In this document: positions 50,966 through 63,200 of the stretch, piece after piece
Position numbering within the stretch: position 1 is the first letter of the stretch
Layout: each line of letters begins with the position of its first letter
Assembly (NCBI RefSeq): GCF_000003815.2
Contig: NC_049993.1
Coordinates: 19,086,054-19,150,053 of the forward strand
DNA from: Branchiostoma floridae
Lineage: Eukaryota; Chordata; Leptocardii; Amphioxiformes; Branchiostomatidae
Direction: 5' to 3'
Length of the DNA: 64,000 bases
Made by a program: the position numbers and the translations under genes
The notes under the pieces: model-generated
What the model saw: only the letters and a program-made list of their open reading frames with translations
The model's database searches: none
What the model was told of the DNA's origin: nothing

Positions 50966-52729
50966 AAAGAGAGCATATATACTTTGGAATTATATAACGT
51001 TAGTAACCCTCTCCTAAATTTCAATACAGTACACAATTGCTCATTTCATATTGTATGTATACAACTCTTTGTACAAATTACAGCATGGTTGAAAAGTTTT
51101 TATTTTTATTTTGGAAATGCATGAAAATTGATGCGCGCGGATGTCATCCATGTAATCAAATCAACATGGCCTTTATGGGGAAGGCTTACATGTCATAAAG
51201 TTGATCATATTCAATGAAGCACATATCAGTATCTTTCATTTTTGGCGACGCCTCAGGGGCTAGCCTAACAGTATAGAGTGCATGAGTTTGGCAAGAATTC
51301 CCAAAATTCGACAGATATTTCTGGAACTATTCCGCGTGTGCCTAGTAGCATCATCCCTTTGGCATGATATTTGGAACGTAGATAACTTTGGAGATGCCTT
51401 ACATGATTAAGTACTAATCATACAAATCAGGCTAATGTGCATAACTAATGAGGACAGCTTATAAATCCACTGCATTTCAAAGCAGAACACTCAAACATAT
51501 GACAATTGTATCTGAAGAAGTATTAGCCCAACTGTGTACATAGTACTAGACTAAGTATATGTCCAATTGACATAAATTTCTGGAATTCTGCAGTAATTTC
51601 TCCGCGCGTGCGCAGTTGCATCATAGGTTTGGATGGAATCACTCCGAAAGGGGTTTACGGATAATTTTTTATATTTAGATAACTTCAGAGATTCTTGAAC
51701 ATTATCGGAAAATCACATAAATCATGCAAATTAGGGTCTCATTTACTTAATTTGTGCGAAAATGCCACATTTATACACTGTGAGAAAATGCTACAGTAGG
51801 TTTCTTTGCTAAGACTTTCGTTCATTGAGCATATTGTTATTAAGCTAAAGATGATCAACTGATATAATTTATACAAATGAGGACCTTATTTTGATAATCA
51901 ATAAGAAACGTACAATGGGTCACTAGTCACTCATAAGAGACGGCTAGTTTTGACAGCAATGTCGTACAAAAATTCATCGTGCAAAACAATCTTCATAGAT
52001 AGAACACGAATAGTAAAACACACCAACACCAACAAACATTCATGAACAAAACAAGTGACTGTAGGTAACATACTCTGTGACGTAATTATGGTTTATGTCA
52101 GTTGTGTTGTTTCTTCTGGGGTGTGACATGGTGTTTACATCACATACAGAACACATCACATTGACTTATATAAAAAATGTAGATAAAAGCTTAAGTACCT
52201 ATTTCTGCCAAATTTAAAACACAATCTTGTACGCATCAACAGCAAAATCAGCGTCTCAAAAGAACGACAACAAATGAAAACAACCACACATCTTCACAAT
52301 GCATACCCGAGACGCACACCATTGTAAAAAGTTGCCCCAAACAGCCGCAGCAGTGATAGCTGTGAACAGCTGACAACACGACGTGCACAAAAGGATTCCT
52401 ATGCCCCGCCACATGTTCTACATTTAGAGAACACATAACCCCATATCTGCTTGGAAATAAGCTAATTACCAAACTACATGGCCTGTTTCACAATACCAGG
52501 AATATAGGGGTGATTTCTGAATAATAATAAAAAATGTACCACAAAAAAAGTTCATCATCGCGCAGGTCTGTGCAAAGGACATGCCAAACTACAAACTCGT
52601 GTGGCAAAGGGAACATACCAAATACAGATGCGAACGCGCGTTACATTTGTATATCGTCAAAAACATTCACTGTGTCGCCGGAGGTTACCCTTTGGTCACA
52701 GAGTAAAAACCGTCCCCATGGCAATAATT
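50966..52729. other. Intergenic, no gene recognised
   Basis: AT-rich. Two related blocks near 51300-51420 and 51570-51740 share TTTCTGGAA, GCGTGTGC.AGT.GCATCAT and GATAACTT..AGAT words, an old dispersed repeat. Nothing coding is supported. Confidence 0.5.
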
Positions 52730-52735
52730 TTTATT
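52730..52735 (-). terminator. Polyadenylation signal of the carboxypeptidase gene
   Basis: AATAAA on the minus strand, 54 bp downstream of the stop codon at 52791-52789. Confidence 0.65.
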
Positions 52736-52788
52736 GCCACACTTATTATTATTCATGTCAGAATTGATGTGATAGACCCGGTGGAACC

Positions 52789-55700
52789 TCAGTACTCAGC
52801 CGCTACCTGCTCGGCCACGACCTGGGAGTGGGAGAAAAGAAGTCAAAGTTAGGCACGTTACACAGTTGTCATCATGTCATTACAATATGGGGAAATTAGC
52901 ATGAAAGCTCATCTAGATCTGTTGGTTCGATCCATTTTCGAGTTTGTAACTTTCATTCAACACAAGCATTACTTCGAATTCGTGAGGGGGTAAAGGAGTC
53001 CATCTACATAGAGTACACCAGCCGACACTCAACCGAGACGGGGGCCGATATCGCTTGCCAGGAAATTACGATTCATTACTCGAGTCACCTGTCACTAAAG
53101 TCATGTACTCAGATTAATTAAATCACAACTCCTGAGAAAGGTCAACGGATGTGCAACTGTTCGAGGTGAGCAATTTGTTTCAAATTCCAACATGGAAAAG
53201 TGGGTAATACTCCCTTGTGGCCATTCCAACCACTTATAAGCAGTGTTGCAATATATTTCGATTATAAATATACAGCAGCATTACATAATTTTTTCATATT
53301 CTTAGGAAAATAATTCCGATCCTTGTATCATTCCACGTGCATCATAACTTATATAATATGATGAGAACTGATGCTAGTCTACACAAGGTCAGGTCAAGTT
53401 ACTAATAGGCTAACGTCACATTTCCAAACCGAAGCCCGGCTTGTGTTTGTGAGAACAAAAAATATTAAATGTATATGTAAATAAATATACACAAATAACG
53501 CCCAAGACTATTCTCTTTACATCTTGTGTAGTTTGGTGTTTTTATATCATGCTTTTTTGTTCCCAAAAGCTGCCCGGCTGCATGGGCCCCGGTTTGGAAA
53601 TGTGACGTAGGCCTTACCAGAAGCCCTGCGAAGAACTCTTTGGCGGAAGGTTGGATCTGGTCGGCAGGTAGGACGAAGCCGTAATATCCGCCACGGAGCT
53701 TGATGGCGTAGGAATACTTGATTCCGGCCACGGTGTAAGCCCAATCACAGCTGGATCCTGACGCCTCGCCCACTGGAAAAAAAAGGCCCGTTTGAAACAT
53801 ACTGTTGTTGTCTGATTAGAAAATTCACTAGCGGACATAGAAAGACTAGAAATGTAGGAAAAAGTTGGCAACGATTGCATTTCTTCAAACTTTTTTAATA
53901 GTGACTAGTGAGTTTTTTTGTGGTGCAACACATATTTTCTGTTCTGAACACTCACAGGTTTCGGCGGTTGTCCCATAATTAAATGTCTTCCCGTTGACCG
54001 AGTAGATGGCGTTTACTGCCCTTTCAGCAAGGTCTTTCTAGAGAAGGAATTTCAAAGGAGTTAGTGGATGAGAAAGGAGACACATCTTTTATTCTTATTG
54101 GTTAGTGTCCTGCGTATCTGTCCTTCTGATTGGTGCATTTTTTCGAACCTGGGTTGTCAACAGATTTCGTTAATAACTCCAGGTTATTATTCAAAACTGT
54201 TAACAACCGGAGCTCTAAAGAATGATTTCCCATGTGTTACGGCGTCAAAACCAACATGAAATGGGGCATTCTAATTGGTCCACATCGCCTGGCTATATGA
54301 AATTTGGTTTGAATAATCGACTACAGTGGATCAAAAACACCTGAGTTACAGACCGTTTTATTCCCGCAATATTTAGTACATGTAGATTCTATTCTACAAA
54401 GGTCAACAGTTTTGTGTCAACACAAATCACTCTTCAGGTTTTATGTAACAATCGAAGGCAGCGCCGTTCACCTGCTCATCATAGTCAGGCGGTAGGGTGG
54501 TGGTCCAGCCGTACGGACTCATCCAGTACTGGCCGTAGGCGTGCACGCTCAGGTAAGCCTTCAGGTTGTTGCTGTTCGTCAGGACCAAGTCGCGGACCGC
54601 CACTGTCTCGGGCTCAGAGAAGGCTCTCGATCCGAGGTATTCATCAGAGCAGGGATTAGTGCTGATACCTGTGCCTGTAAATGACAGCTGTCAATCATTA
54701 TCTTGGTAGATCCGCAGCCGGATGTCTGGGTGAGATGTCAGAATTTTTACTGCCATCTACATTCAATGTGTACTACAACAAGCTCGACGAAAGTGAAGCG
54801 CCTTGTGCGATGACTGAATAATTGGTTTTGGATTTCTTAAAGGGCTCAAGACACCAATGACAATTCACAATGAAAGAAAACTCCCTGAACTCAGAGAAGG
54901 GGCTTGGTCCGACGTAGTTATCAGAGCAGGGGTCAGAGCTGGGGCCAATGCCTGGAAACCACAGATGTCAAAATCAGTCTCTTGATAGATCTATGACTGG
55001 ACATTTGGTTGAGATATAATTCATAACAGCCAGAATTTTACTGCTATTTACAAATGTGTACTACAAGCTCGCCGAAAGTGAAGAGCTTTGTGTGATGACT
55101 GAATAACAGATTTTGGATGTCTTGAAGGGCTCACAACACGAATGACGTCACAATGAAAACTAACTGAACTTTCAATTAACCATAATAATAATATTGCTTA
55201 CTTACAGAGAGTTTGCACAAAAATAACCCCTCCAATGTTATTGAATATCGAACAATGAAAAATTGTACAGCCAGCTCTCGCCATCAGGTAGTTAGATTAA
55301 ACTGTGAAAGTCAATATTTAGTGTAATTAACTCAGGTGGTAAAAAATCAAGGACCTGGAAGTGGTGTTTCGATGCTTTGATGGCCAATAACATTAGAAGG
55401 ATGACATTGTGTATTTGGTGTAAACAGTTATGTTCATTGAATGATGCTATTCTTGAAACAGATACTTGTGCTGTCACAAGCCCTTTCTTTATTCTGTCAT
55501 ATATGTTATGTATCTTATGTATATTGTTATTTCGCAGACACCCCTGTTCATGCATTACTGTGTACTATGTACTACCCAAGTATTGGGACTAGTGATGCGT
55601 ACCTTAAGGCCGGACTTGGAATTGGACCTAAAATATTTAGGTCCAAGTCCAAAAAAACCCTAAATGTCCGGAGCCAAGTCCGGACTTGCAAAAAGCAATC

Positions 55701-58700
55701 TGTCACTTATATTCCCTTTTTTTGTTCTAAACCATTTAAAACCTTCCATAGACAGTGAAATTTGCACTGAGACAAAAAGCTTTTCGTGTTTACACTGGCT
55801 GTATATAATTTGCATGTATTTTTCACATTGCATTTCTATTCATGACATGCGATTTTACATGCACCATCCCCCCTCCCCCTCAAAATATAATTTCTAGTGC
55901 ACATAATATGCAATGATGGCTTCAGGTCCAGACTTAAAGTCCGAACCTGAACCTGAACTGCTGGACTTGAATCCGGACCTGAACATGAATATGAGTTTAG
56001 GTACGCACCACTAATTGGGACCAGAAAAAGAGTAGTTAAGATGTGGGGCTAATTGTGAATCCCAATAAAGTAATATAGATTCAATGGTGTCTGACCAGGC
56101 AGTGATTGAAGGAGCCTCCATGCAGTCATAACCCCAGGAAAGGATGACCATAAATAGCATAACGCCTAAACCACATCTAGTAATAGGAAAAGCTTATGTC
56201 GAATCTGCATATAAAAGTCGTGTATACTACCATAGTGTTCCCAGTTACGGTTGGCGTCGACTCCGATGCACTGCGACCCGACAAGATCAGAACGAGTTTT
56301 TTTCCACATCCGGTCCTGTGGCACCATGGGAATGAAAAGTTTTCAAATTGATGAAAAACCATGCAACAGATTGACCTGCTATGTAACGTGTCATCAAATG
56401 TGAATAACGATATCTTGACTTGTGTCTAAACTTTACTAAGGCCACACTGACCTAATTTTATGGATGACCCCAAAACTAATGCGCCAGGGCAAAAAAAGAG
56501 AATCTAGTGGGAAAAACTGCTGCTAAACCATCAGTCAAAGCATCCAGTCCACTCTTTCCCATGCTTGCTTTTTCTTATGTTCACTTCCAGTATGACTGTA
56601 AGAGACAATCGTCGCAATTTTGATAATGTTTACAATTGCTATTATTGTTTAAAGAGGGAACAAGGGCACAGTGATCCATGTCCTGACCATGTGACCAGGG
56701 ACTGTTGGGTGACCTGTGACCACAGTTTTATTTACGACAGGCAAAAATCAATGCGCGCGCGGACACCATTAATAAAAAGTCAGTGTGACCTTGTCTCCAG
56801 CCAGATCTTCCAGTGACAGGACCGGATGATCTGCTTGGAGATTACATTTTACTGCCTCGTGTTGGTCCTCTCTCTGCTGACGAAGGAAATTCGGGGTGGA
56901 TATCAGCTTGTCTCTTATGAATAGTTCCAATTATCTGGTTTCAAACTAATTTGAACGGAAGACTATTTTGTTAACGATCAAACATCAAACAAGATAGCTT
57001 TTACAAAAGGCTGACCGGGGGCGAAGATGGGAAATTAGGACTGGTTGGGTGTAGTAAGTGTCATGAGCTCTCCCTAGTGGTCCAGGAGAAGAAAAAAATG
57101 TTAAGAAGACTCTGAAGAGGGCTAGGTGTGCATGACTCCACCATCAAGGAAAGTTGCGTGCTTGTCCAAAGGGCACAGCGCCGGAGCAAGGACTTAATGT
57201 AACATATACAATCTGCTATTTGCCAAATTTTCGGCAGAAACCCAGCAAAAGATGCTCGCTTAGCGACCACTACCATTGATGACAGACGACTAATGGTGCG
57301 TGACGTAGCTAGAACCAGAAAGCTATTTTTCATTGGCTGGCCATGGCAGGAGAATAAAAAGAACAGGCCAGCAAAATTAGACTGTTTTCCTTCGTAAACA
57401 TTATTAGCAAAAGTATAGAAACCACCATAAACGTAAAATATTGAAATGCACGGAGTGACTGTGATATTTCGTTACTTACTACATCGTGAGTGTAGACGTA
57501 TCCGTCAACGTTGGTCACCGGGATGAAGTAGAAGTCTACCTGGTCCATAAGGGACGTGGTCTGGTTGTCACTGCCATAGCCCTCCAGTAACTGGAATGTA
57601 CATTTTGCATTTCTTGAGTTGTATTGAGAGGCAAAACATACCATTATCAAACCACCGTCATTTTCGGAGCTGCTAGTACCAGGCAACACCAGACCTGACT
57701 GTATGTTTGCGTAAAGTTAAAACATTGTTTTTGCTTTGTTTTGAATACCTGGTAAACTGCCTTATGGAGTAACACAACAGGTTTTTACTGAACAGTACAA
57801 GCTGCATACATGTGCTGGACAGAGATTTATTTTATCCACCCACACGGTGAAGGACCCCTAATAGTTCTCTTTTCGATAAGTACGACATGGGTTCTTAAAC
57901 GTGCTCGAGGTGTGGCTCTCCTCAAACATGGGATGTCCATTTAACGGCCTATCCGAGTGACGGCCCTAACTGGCAAAGCAAAGTACTCCTTTTTACCTGA
58001 GTGAAGGGAAGAAAATCGTGTAAAGTGCCTTTCCCAAGGTCATAAAATCGGTGGCAGATCAACGATTCGAACCCAATCAACCACCCTGCCGATTGCACCA
58101 CATGACCCCACATTGTGCCACCAGCTAGCCCAATGTTTGCCTGTTCTTCGGTGCTGGCTATATCACCTGGTGAAAAAATGCCCTGTGTGTACTTACGAAC
58201 TTGATGTTGTAGAGCAGAGAGGCAGACACACTCTATGTGTACTTACGAACTTGATGTTGTAGAGCAGAGAGGCAGATAGACACACCCTATGTGTGCTTAC
58301 GAACTTGATGTTGTAGAGCAGAGAGGCAGACACACCCTATGTGTACTTACGAACTTGATGTTGTAGAGCAGAGAGGCAGACACACCCTATGTGTACTTAC
58401 GAACTTGATGTTGTACATCAGTGTGGCAGACACGATCCAGTCCCGGGCGTGGAGCTGTCCCTCCAGGAAAACGGCGGGCTTGTTGCTACCAGCGGCCCCC
58501 ACCTGTGTGCAAGAGTAATACTATAACTGTTACAGTAATACTGTAATTATAAATAAAAGACATTACCTTAAAGTTTTGTTTCAACCAATAACACCGCACA
58601 AAACAGTAACAGATCTACAATACCACCTTAAATCAGGAGGACTTCGCGTCTGTACTATGGGACCCAGCTTTTCAGCTTTCATTTTACTATGACATGATTG

Positions 58701-61700
58701 TTCTACCATAGGAACCTAAACTTGATTAACATTCTGATGACTTTAACATGCACGGTCGGCTGTTATTAGCTGTACTTGTTTTGAATTGTTTCTACCAGTT
58801 CATTATAGTAACGCTGAAGAAGAGTGATGGATGTCACTCAAAATGTAAATCTTGGTTTTTGTCCAGTTGTTATGTAGACATTAGATTGTGTTTGAATGTT
58901 GTTTTCCTTGATGTCTAACCATCATAAACGTATGAATAGGAGACATTTCCCTTTTTGTCGCCATACAAGAGTTTCAGTTTTGAACAAAGAAAAAACACCA
59001 TTTAGCATGAATTCCTACAGACATTCATTCCCGATACAGTACATATACTGTGTATTCAGCTGATTTCAGCATATCTATGAACGAATCATCACACCTTGAT
59101 GGCTCTGATATCGCGGCCCTCGTACGTGGTTCCAATGCTGAAGATGGACGCCAGACTGGGATAGCTCGCCTCAAAGTCTTGCAGCTGGCAATCGATCTGT
59201 AGAGAAAATGTAGCGACTCGGTCAGAGACATCAGAAAGGTAGAAACTAATGACATAAGGTCTAATGACATGATACGGACAATTATCATATAAATCAGACG
59301 ACGTCGACCAATCAGAAGGTCCCATCTCAATTCGTTATGATGCTGTAACACACAATTGCAACGAGCCGGTCGTCGTTAGATAAAAATGTTAAATAGCAAC
59401 CAGGCACCGGATCCAATCAGAAGAAGCACTACACAGGCTTTTCTCTCTGTCAAGAAATGTAAGAGGCAGATTAAGAGCCTGACTCATTTTTAGAGTAACT
59501 GTAAGCCTCACCAGCCTCTCTGGGGACATTGTCGAAAGTTGTTGTTCGGGGTGGGGGTCGATTCACGATCTTTAACCGACAATACACCAGAAAAGGAAAA
59601 TATGCCGGGGGGCCAACTACAAGCTTTCCGGCATATATTCCTTTCTGGCCATTTTTCCTTTCCCTGCGTTTTCCAGGTTAAAAATCGCGAATTGACCCCC
59701 CGCCCAAAAAAAACCAATAACTTAGGACAATTCCCCCCAGAGAAGCCGGTGAAGGAGGGTTCTGTAAGCTGGGGAAGTCCAGGTGTAACATGCAACGGCT
59801 GACTGGCGGGAATCTGAACAGTTTCAGGATAGTACGTCGTTGATGACCCGCGGCCGCCTATTCCTCGGCTTGCTCACTAAGAGGATTTATTTGATGGTTA
59901 CAGCAAATGACCATGCGTTACCTACTACACCATATACACCTTGTGGCGGGTTATCAACAACCCTTAAAGTAAGTATCGAAGCGCACTTCATACACGGTAG
60001 AATACCTACCTCATAATAGTTGTTGTAGTCGTCGAAGTTGAAGCCAAAGGAGCGAGTGTGGCGCGATCTCGCCATGCTGATGCTCTGTTGAAGGTCATCA
60101 ACCAGCACCTTGTGCAGTACAAAAAAGCTTTATTGACTTAAAGTTTACAAAAAGTATGGTGACTTTCGTATGGTCGTCTATAAACTGCAAAATAGGGATA
60201 CAGATTGAGAATAAAACTTAAAATTTTACTGACAAAAAATATGGAATAACCAAAAAATTATACAATCAGGTGGGGTTAACGTTACTGTCATTATCCTTTC
60301 TAATTTCAGAGGAAATCTTTTATGTAGTAACATGTATCTCTGAGTCAGTATTATGTTGTATGTGACGTCAATATTATGCAAACCATCATGATTATGAAAA
60401 CCATCATCAAGGGTCGCTAACCAATGGACTCATCATCATCATCGGTCGACGTGATCAAATGTAGACATGTTCGCACATGTCTACACACGACGGGGTTATA
60501 CCGCCCCTTGCGGGGTGACATACCCTTTCGCTGGCTAATTACAAGACGGGGATGCGCCAGGTCTCCCGTCCGGGTGAATGATGTAATTCACCATGTGGCT
60601 GATACGAGACAGAGGTTCGCCAGGCCTCCATCTGGGTGATTTGAAGTGAATCACCAACTCCCGACATAAGCCAATGGACTACAAGTGCTTATTCACAGGA
60701 AACGGCAGTGTAGATGTGAAACACTCCCGGCAGCCTACCATGTACTCCATGCCAGTGTTCTCCAACATGGTCTTCACTTCCCTGAGGAGATCCTTGGGCA
60801 CGCGCACATCCACGGGACGGGACAGGCTGGTCGGGCCCTGCCAGAAGTCAAGCTAAGGAAACAAAAAATCCTTTCAGTCACTTTAAACTAGTCTAGTAAA
60901 CTGGGAAGCAAAAGTTTACATTATAGAGGTGAAGAAAGCTGGAGCTTAATTCCACTAGATGTAAAAACCACGTCATCCACACAAACATTCAAAACACTGC
61001 ATAATAGAATTGACTATTATATATTTTATAGAAGGATACGATTTTTAAAATCATTTGACGATTATGTTTTGGTTAATACTGTTTGTATTGTGTGTTCCCA
61101 GGGCCTCCATGAAAAGCAGTGCTTGGTCATTGATTTTACCCCAGTGGAAGAAAACAGAAAATAAAGTACTGTATACAAGTCTGTTGTGTTTGCAATATTG
61201 GCAAAGCACTTTCAAAAATATTGTTGTAAGAAAGCATTCCCCACCAATTGCTCGGACCTCTCCAGTCGCACAAGCTTCTCCAGATGCCCCTCGTGCTCAG
61301 GGTGGATACGCAAAACTTGTTCTCTGTGGTGAGACACAGTCTTAATGCGGACTTACAACAAGGTCTATTGCAAAGGACACAGGCGTCATTTCTTTATTCC
61401 AACTTTCGTGGAAAATCTCGGTGCCGTTAGTTGTAGACATTTCTTGGCTCATTTGCAGATATGTATGGTACAAAATCCACATCTTATTCATTTCTTTAAT
61501 TACAAACTTTTCTTTCAAACTCTATAGATCTGCTCTCTTTTTCTAGAAGAAAACACCATCATGTAAGGATTTCAATTACAAAAATATGAGCAAAATCATG
61601 TATGCATGTTTGGGAATTCCATTTCAACACTGTCCAATAGGTCAAATACTTCTTATTTGTTAAACATGAAGAGTATAAAGAGAACTTACCCATCGTATTG

Positions 61701-61751
61701 CTTGGCCGCGAACACCACGGAAACCATTAACAGTAGCAGCAAAGCCTTCAT
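52789..61751 (-). CDS. Secreted pro-carboxypeptidase A-like protein (M14A), probably catalytically inactive
   Basis: Twelve exons: 61690-61751, 61245-61323, 60739-60852, 60010-60108, 59095-59196, 58401-58502, 57480-57590, 56231-56315, 54472-54674, 53956-54037, 53618-53772, 52789-52821. All phases close (1227 nt, 408 residues; vertebrate CPA is about 419). The signal peptide is [16 protein letters not shown]. The activation segment follows ([39 protein letters not shown]) with a likely tryptic site after R104 (RHTR-SFGF). The M14 core keeps H170 (HARDW), R246 in DANRNW, R231 in KKTRS and H296 (SVHAYGQ). However, the zinc-ligand glutamate of HxxE is aspartate (D173), the catalytic glutamate of the FELRD motif is lysine (K371 in AIKLRGG), and the specificity-loop tyrosine is missing. 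Family members are digestive zymogens; this one may be a binding or decoy form. Confidence 0.85.
53618..53772 (-). CDS. Exon 11: carboxypeptidase exon with the altered catalytic residue
   Basis: Reads [20 protein letters not shown], then [19 protein letters not shown]. In vertebrate CPA the matching block is [22 protein letters not shown], where the E is the general base (E270). Here it is AAG (lysine), and the loop is one residue shorter. The frame and splice sites are intact. Confidence 0.85.
54600..55175 (-). repeat. Tandem duplication of about 280 bp covering the 5' edge of carboxypeptidase exon 9
   Basis: The parent unit (about 54605-54885) and the copy (about 54886-55175) share intronic words (TACTACAA.AAGCTCG.CGAAAGTGAAG, GATGACTGAATAA, AAGGGCTCA). 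The copy contains 66 bp of exon (54886-54951). Confidence 0.75.
54886..54951 (-). pseudogene. Truncated copy of carboxypeptidase exon 9
   Basis: After a TTTCCAG acceptor it reads [19 protein letters not shown] and SE, parallel to [19 protein letters not shown] and SE of the real exon, in the same phase. The remaining two thirds of the exon are missing and no donor follows in a useful position. Confidence 0.7.
55590..56013. mobile_element. hAT-type MITE with perfect 8-bp target duplication
   Basis: Ends TAGTGATGCGTACC and GGTACGCACCACTA. ATTGGGAC is duplicated exactly at 55582-55589 and 56014-56021. Interior rich in GGTCC/GGACC words. Confidence 0.85.
56322..57479. other. Intron of the carboxypeptidase gene, nothing recognised
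   Basis: The stretch between exons 7 and 8 contains no coding sequence or repeat boundary that I can name. Short open frames here lack support. Confidence 0.5.
57890..58110 (-). mobile_element. Diverged tRNA-derived SINE
   Basis: Minus strand: tRNA-like head with GGGTTCGAATC B box and, after it, ACCTTGGGAAAGGCACTTTA, the signature of the 12514-12798 family. Confidence 0.6.
58190..58400 (-). repeat. Minisatellite made of a carboxypeptidase exon 6 edge and its splice donor
   Basis: Four extra copies of a 50-54 bp unit (GAACTTGATG starts at 58197, 58247, 58301, 58351) precede the genuine exon edge at 58401. On the minus strand each copy reads CTGCTCTACAACATCAAGTTC followed by GTAAGT (the second by GTAAGC), i.e. 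the last codons of exon 6 plus a donor. Confidence 0.88.
58795..58930 (+). mobile_element. Penelope-like terminal fragment with hammerhead-like motif
   Basis: Plus strand 58813-58844: CTGAAGA, GAGTGATGGATGTCACTC, then AAAATG (GAAA lost). The end CTTGATGTCTAACCATCATAA is the inverse of the start of 5155-5290. Confidence 0.55.
59506..59755. mobile_element. Foldback MITE
   Basis: CCTCACCAGCCTCTCTGGGG on the left pairs with CCCCAGAGAAGCCGGTGAAGG on the right, and GGGGGTCGATTCACGATCTT with its near complement before the centre. Lies between carboxypeptidase exons 4 and 5. Confidence 0.75.
60431..60670 (-). mobile_element. Truncated LINE 3' end with 10-bp target duplication
   Basis: CCAATGGACT is repeated exactly at 60421-60430 and 60671-60680. 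Between them the minus strand ends in a GATGATGATGATG tail, typical of non-LTR insertions. No coding sequence is left. Confidence 0.75.
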
Positions 61752-61823
61752 GTTGGATTGTTCTTCTACACTGGGGTGAAAGGACCCAGGGGACAAAGTG
61801 TCTGTCACAAGAAGGATGCAGGC

Positions 61824-61830
61824 TTTATAG
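61824..61830 (-). promoter_or_regulatory. TATA box of the carboxypeptidase gene
   Basis: TATAAAG on the minus strand, 73 bp upstream of the ATG at 61751, leaving a 5' UTR of about 40-45 bases. Short-leader TATA promoters are common for digestive zymogen genes. Confidence 0.6.
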
Positions 61831-62431
61831 AATTAATCTTACAAGTACAAAATGTACGTCCTTAAACCAGAGTGGTCTCTTCTACAACCCTGTCTGGTGG
61901 CAAATCATCTTGTAGGAGCTTAGTGTTCTCAATACTCCCCATGGTGAAAGGAGGGCATGGGAGCCCAGTAAACCAACCAGAGTGACACTCAGACTATCAA
62001 GAGATCACTAAGCAAGAACAATGTTTGCTTGCTGATAAATGTCCCCACAATATTGCAGTATTCACGTATTTCATACCAGTAATTGACGAAATCTTTAGAT
62101 CTACCCGCCACCATTTAGTACGCATGCGCGGATCCAGTGCAGAGGGGCGTGGTACGTCAGTCTGGAATGTATTCAAAGTCAAGGTAGCAGAACACAGTAT
62201 TCATGCGCGACCCCCCGTGGGCTATGGCACGGGTACATAAAGTAGTACGGATAAAATTGTTGAAAGCTGAGTAGAAATCTTTTTTGAGAGATAGCCAGAT
62301 ATAACCTTTGCTGCGTGGTCACGATACGGGTCGACGTTGAGACTGTATGATTTGGAATTTTTGGATTGTGAAGGTCTTCCTTTTCCTAAATGTCGCCATT
62401 TTGTTCTGACATAACCAAACATTTGATCAGG

Positions 62432-62581
62432 NNNNNNNNNNNNNNNNNNNNNNNNNNNNNNNNNNNNNNNNNNNNNNNNNNNNNNNNNNNNNNNNNNNNN
62501 NNNNNNNNNNNNNNNNNNNNNNNNNNNNNNNNNNNNNNNNNNNNNNNNNNNNNNNNNNNNNNNNNNNNNNNNNNNNNNNNN
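62432..62581. other. Assembly gap (150 N)
   Basis: A run of 150 N between the carboxypeptidase promoter and the second TPR gene. Confidence 0.95.
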
Positions 62582-63084
62582 CTGTGTCAGTGTGCCCTTC
62601 AACTCTGCACTGACTGAGGTGGTTGGACTACTTGAGGTTATTTTTATACCCTGGGGTTCAGGTAACACCGCCTATTGTCTTACATGCCCACATGTGATAC
62701 CTGAGACGTGTCAGCCATGTGGGCATGATGTGATTCACTTAAACTGTTGGCAGGGCTCGAAATTGTATTCACAGTAAATAGAATATAATCGTTGCTAGTA
62801 CTGTGGCACTACACATGTGCGGGGCGACATTCGTTGAACCCAGTAAACCATGGTGTAAACATATCGGCTAACGAGTTGTTTTAAAATTTTGTTGTGGCAA
62901 GTCTCAATGGAGTTCAACAACAAACGTCCCACCCAAGTCAGAGGTAAGGTAACCCATGGCCTTTCAGTGCCGGGTTTCTACTTCCACGAGTACACAAAAG
63001 GCTGTTATCATAGGTATGACTCAAAGGAATGCAGAACTTTTGCTGGTTAGGGAAAAACAGGCAGGTCTCTACCCAAGCAGGTTC

Positions 63085-63200
63085 ACAGCTGTGGAGTCTC
63101 AGACATCTAGGTGAGAGTCAAGCCTTATATGTGGATAATCCATGTAAGACTGCGACAATTGCCCGGGACATTCAGGTGAGATATACATGTAGACATATCT
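63085..63200 (+). repeat. ACATCCAGGTGAGAT-type words upstream of the second TPR gene
   Basis: CTCAGACATCTAGGTGAGAG and GGACATTCAGGTGAGATATA resemble the minisatellite unit at 41450-42160 upstream of the first TPR gene. Confidence 0.5.

Noticed and set aside
50678-51124. Cys-Val-rich and His-Thr-rich frames on both strands
   Set aside because: Translations of a TG/CA microsatellite; no splice or promoter support.
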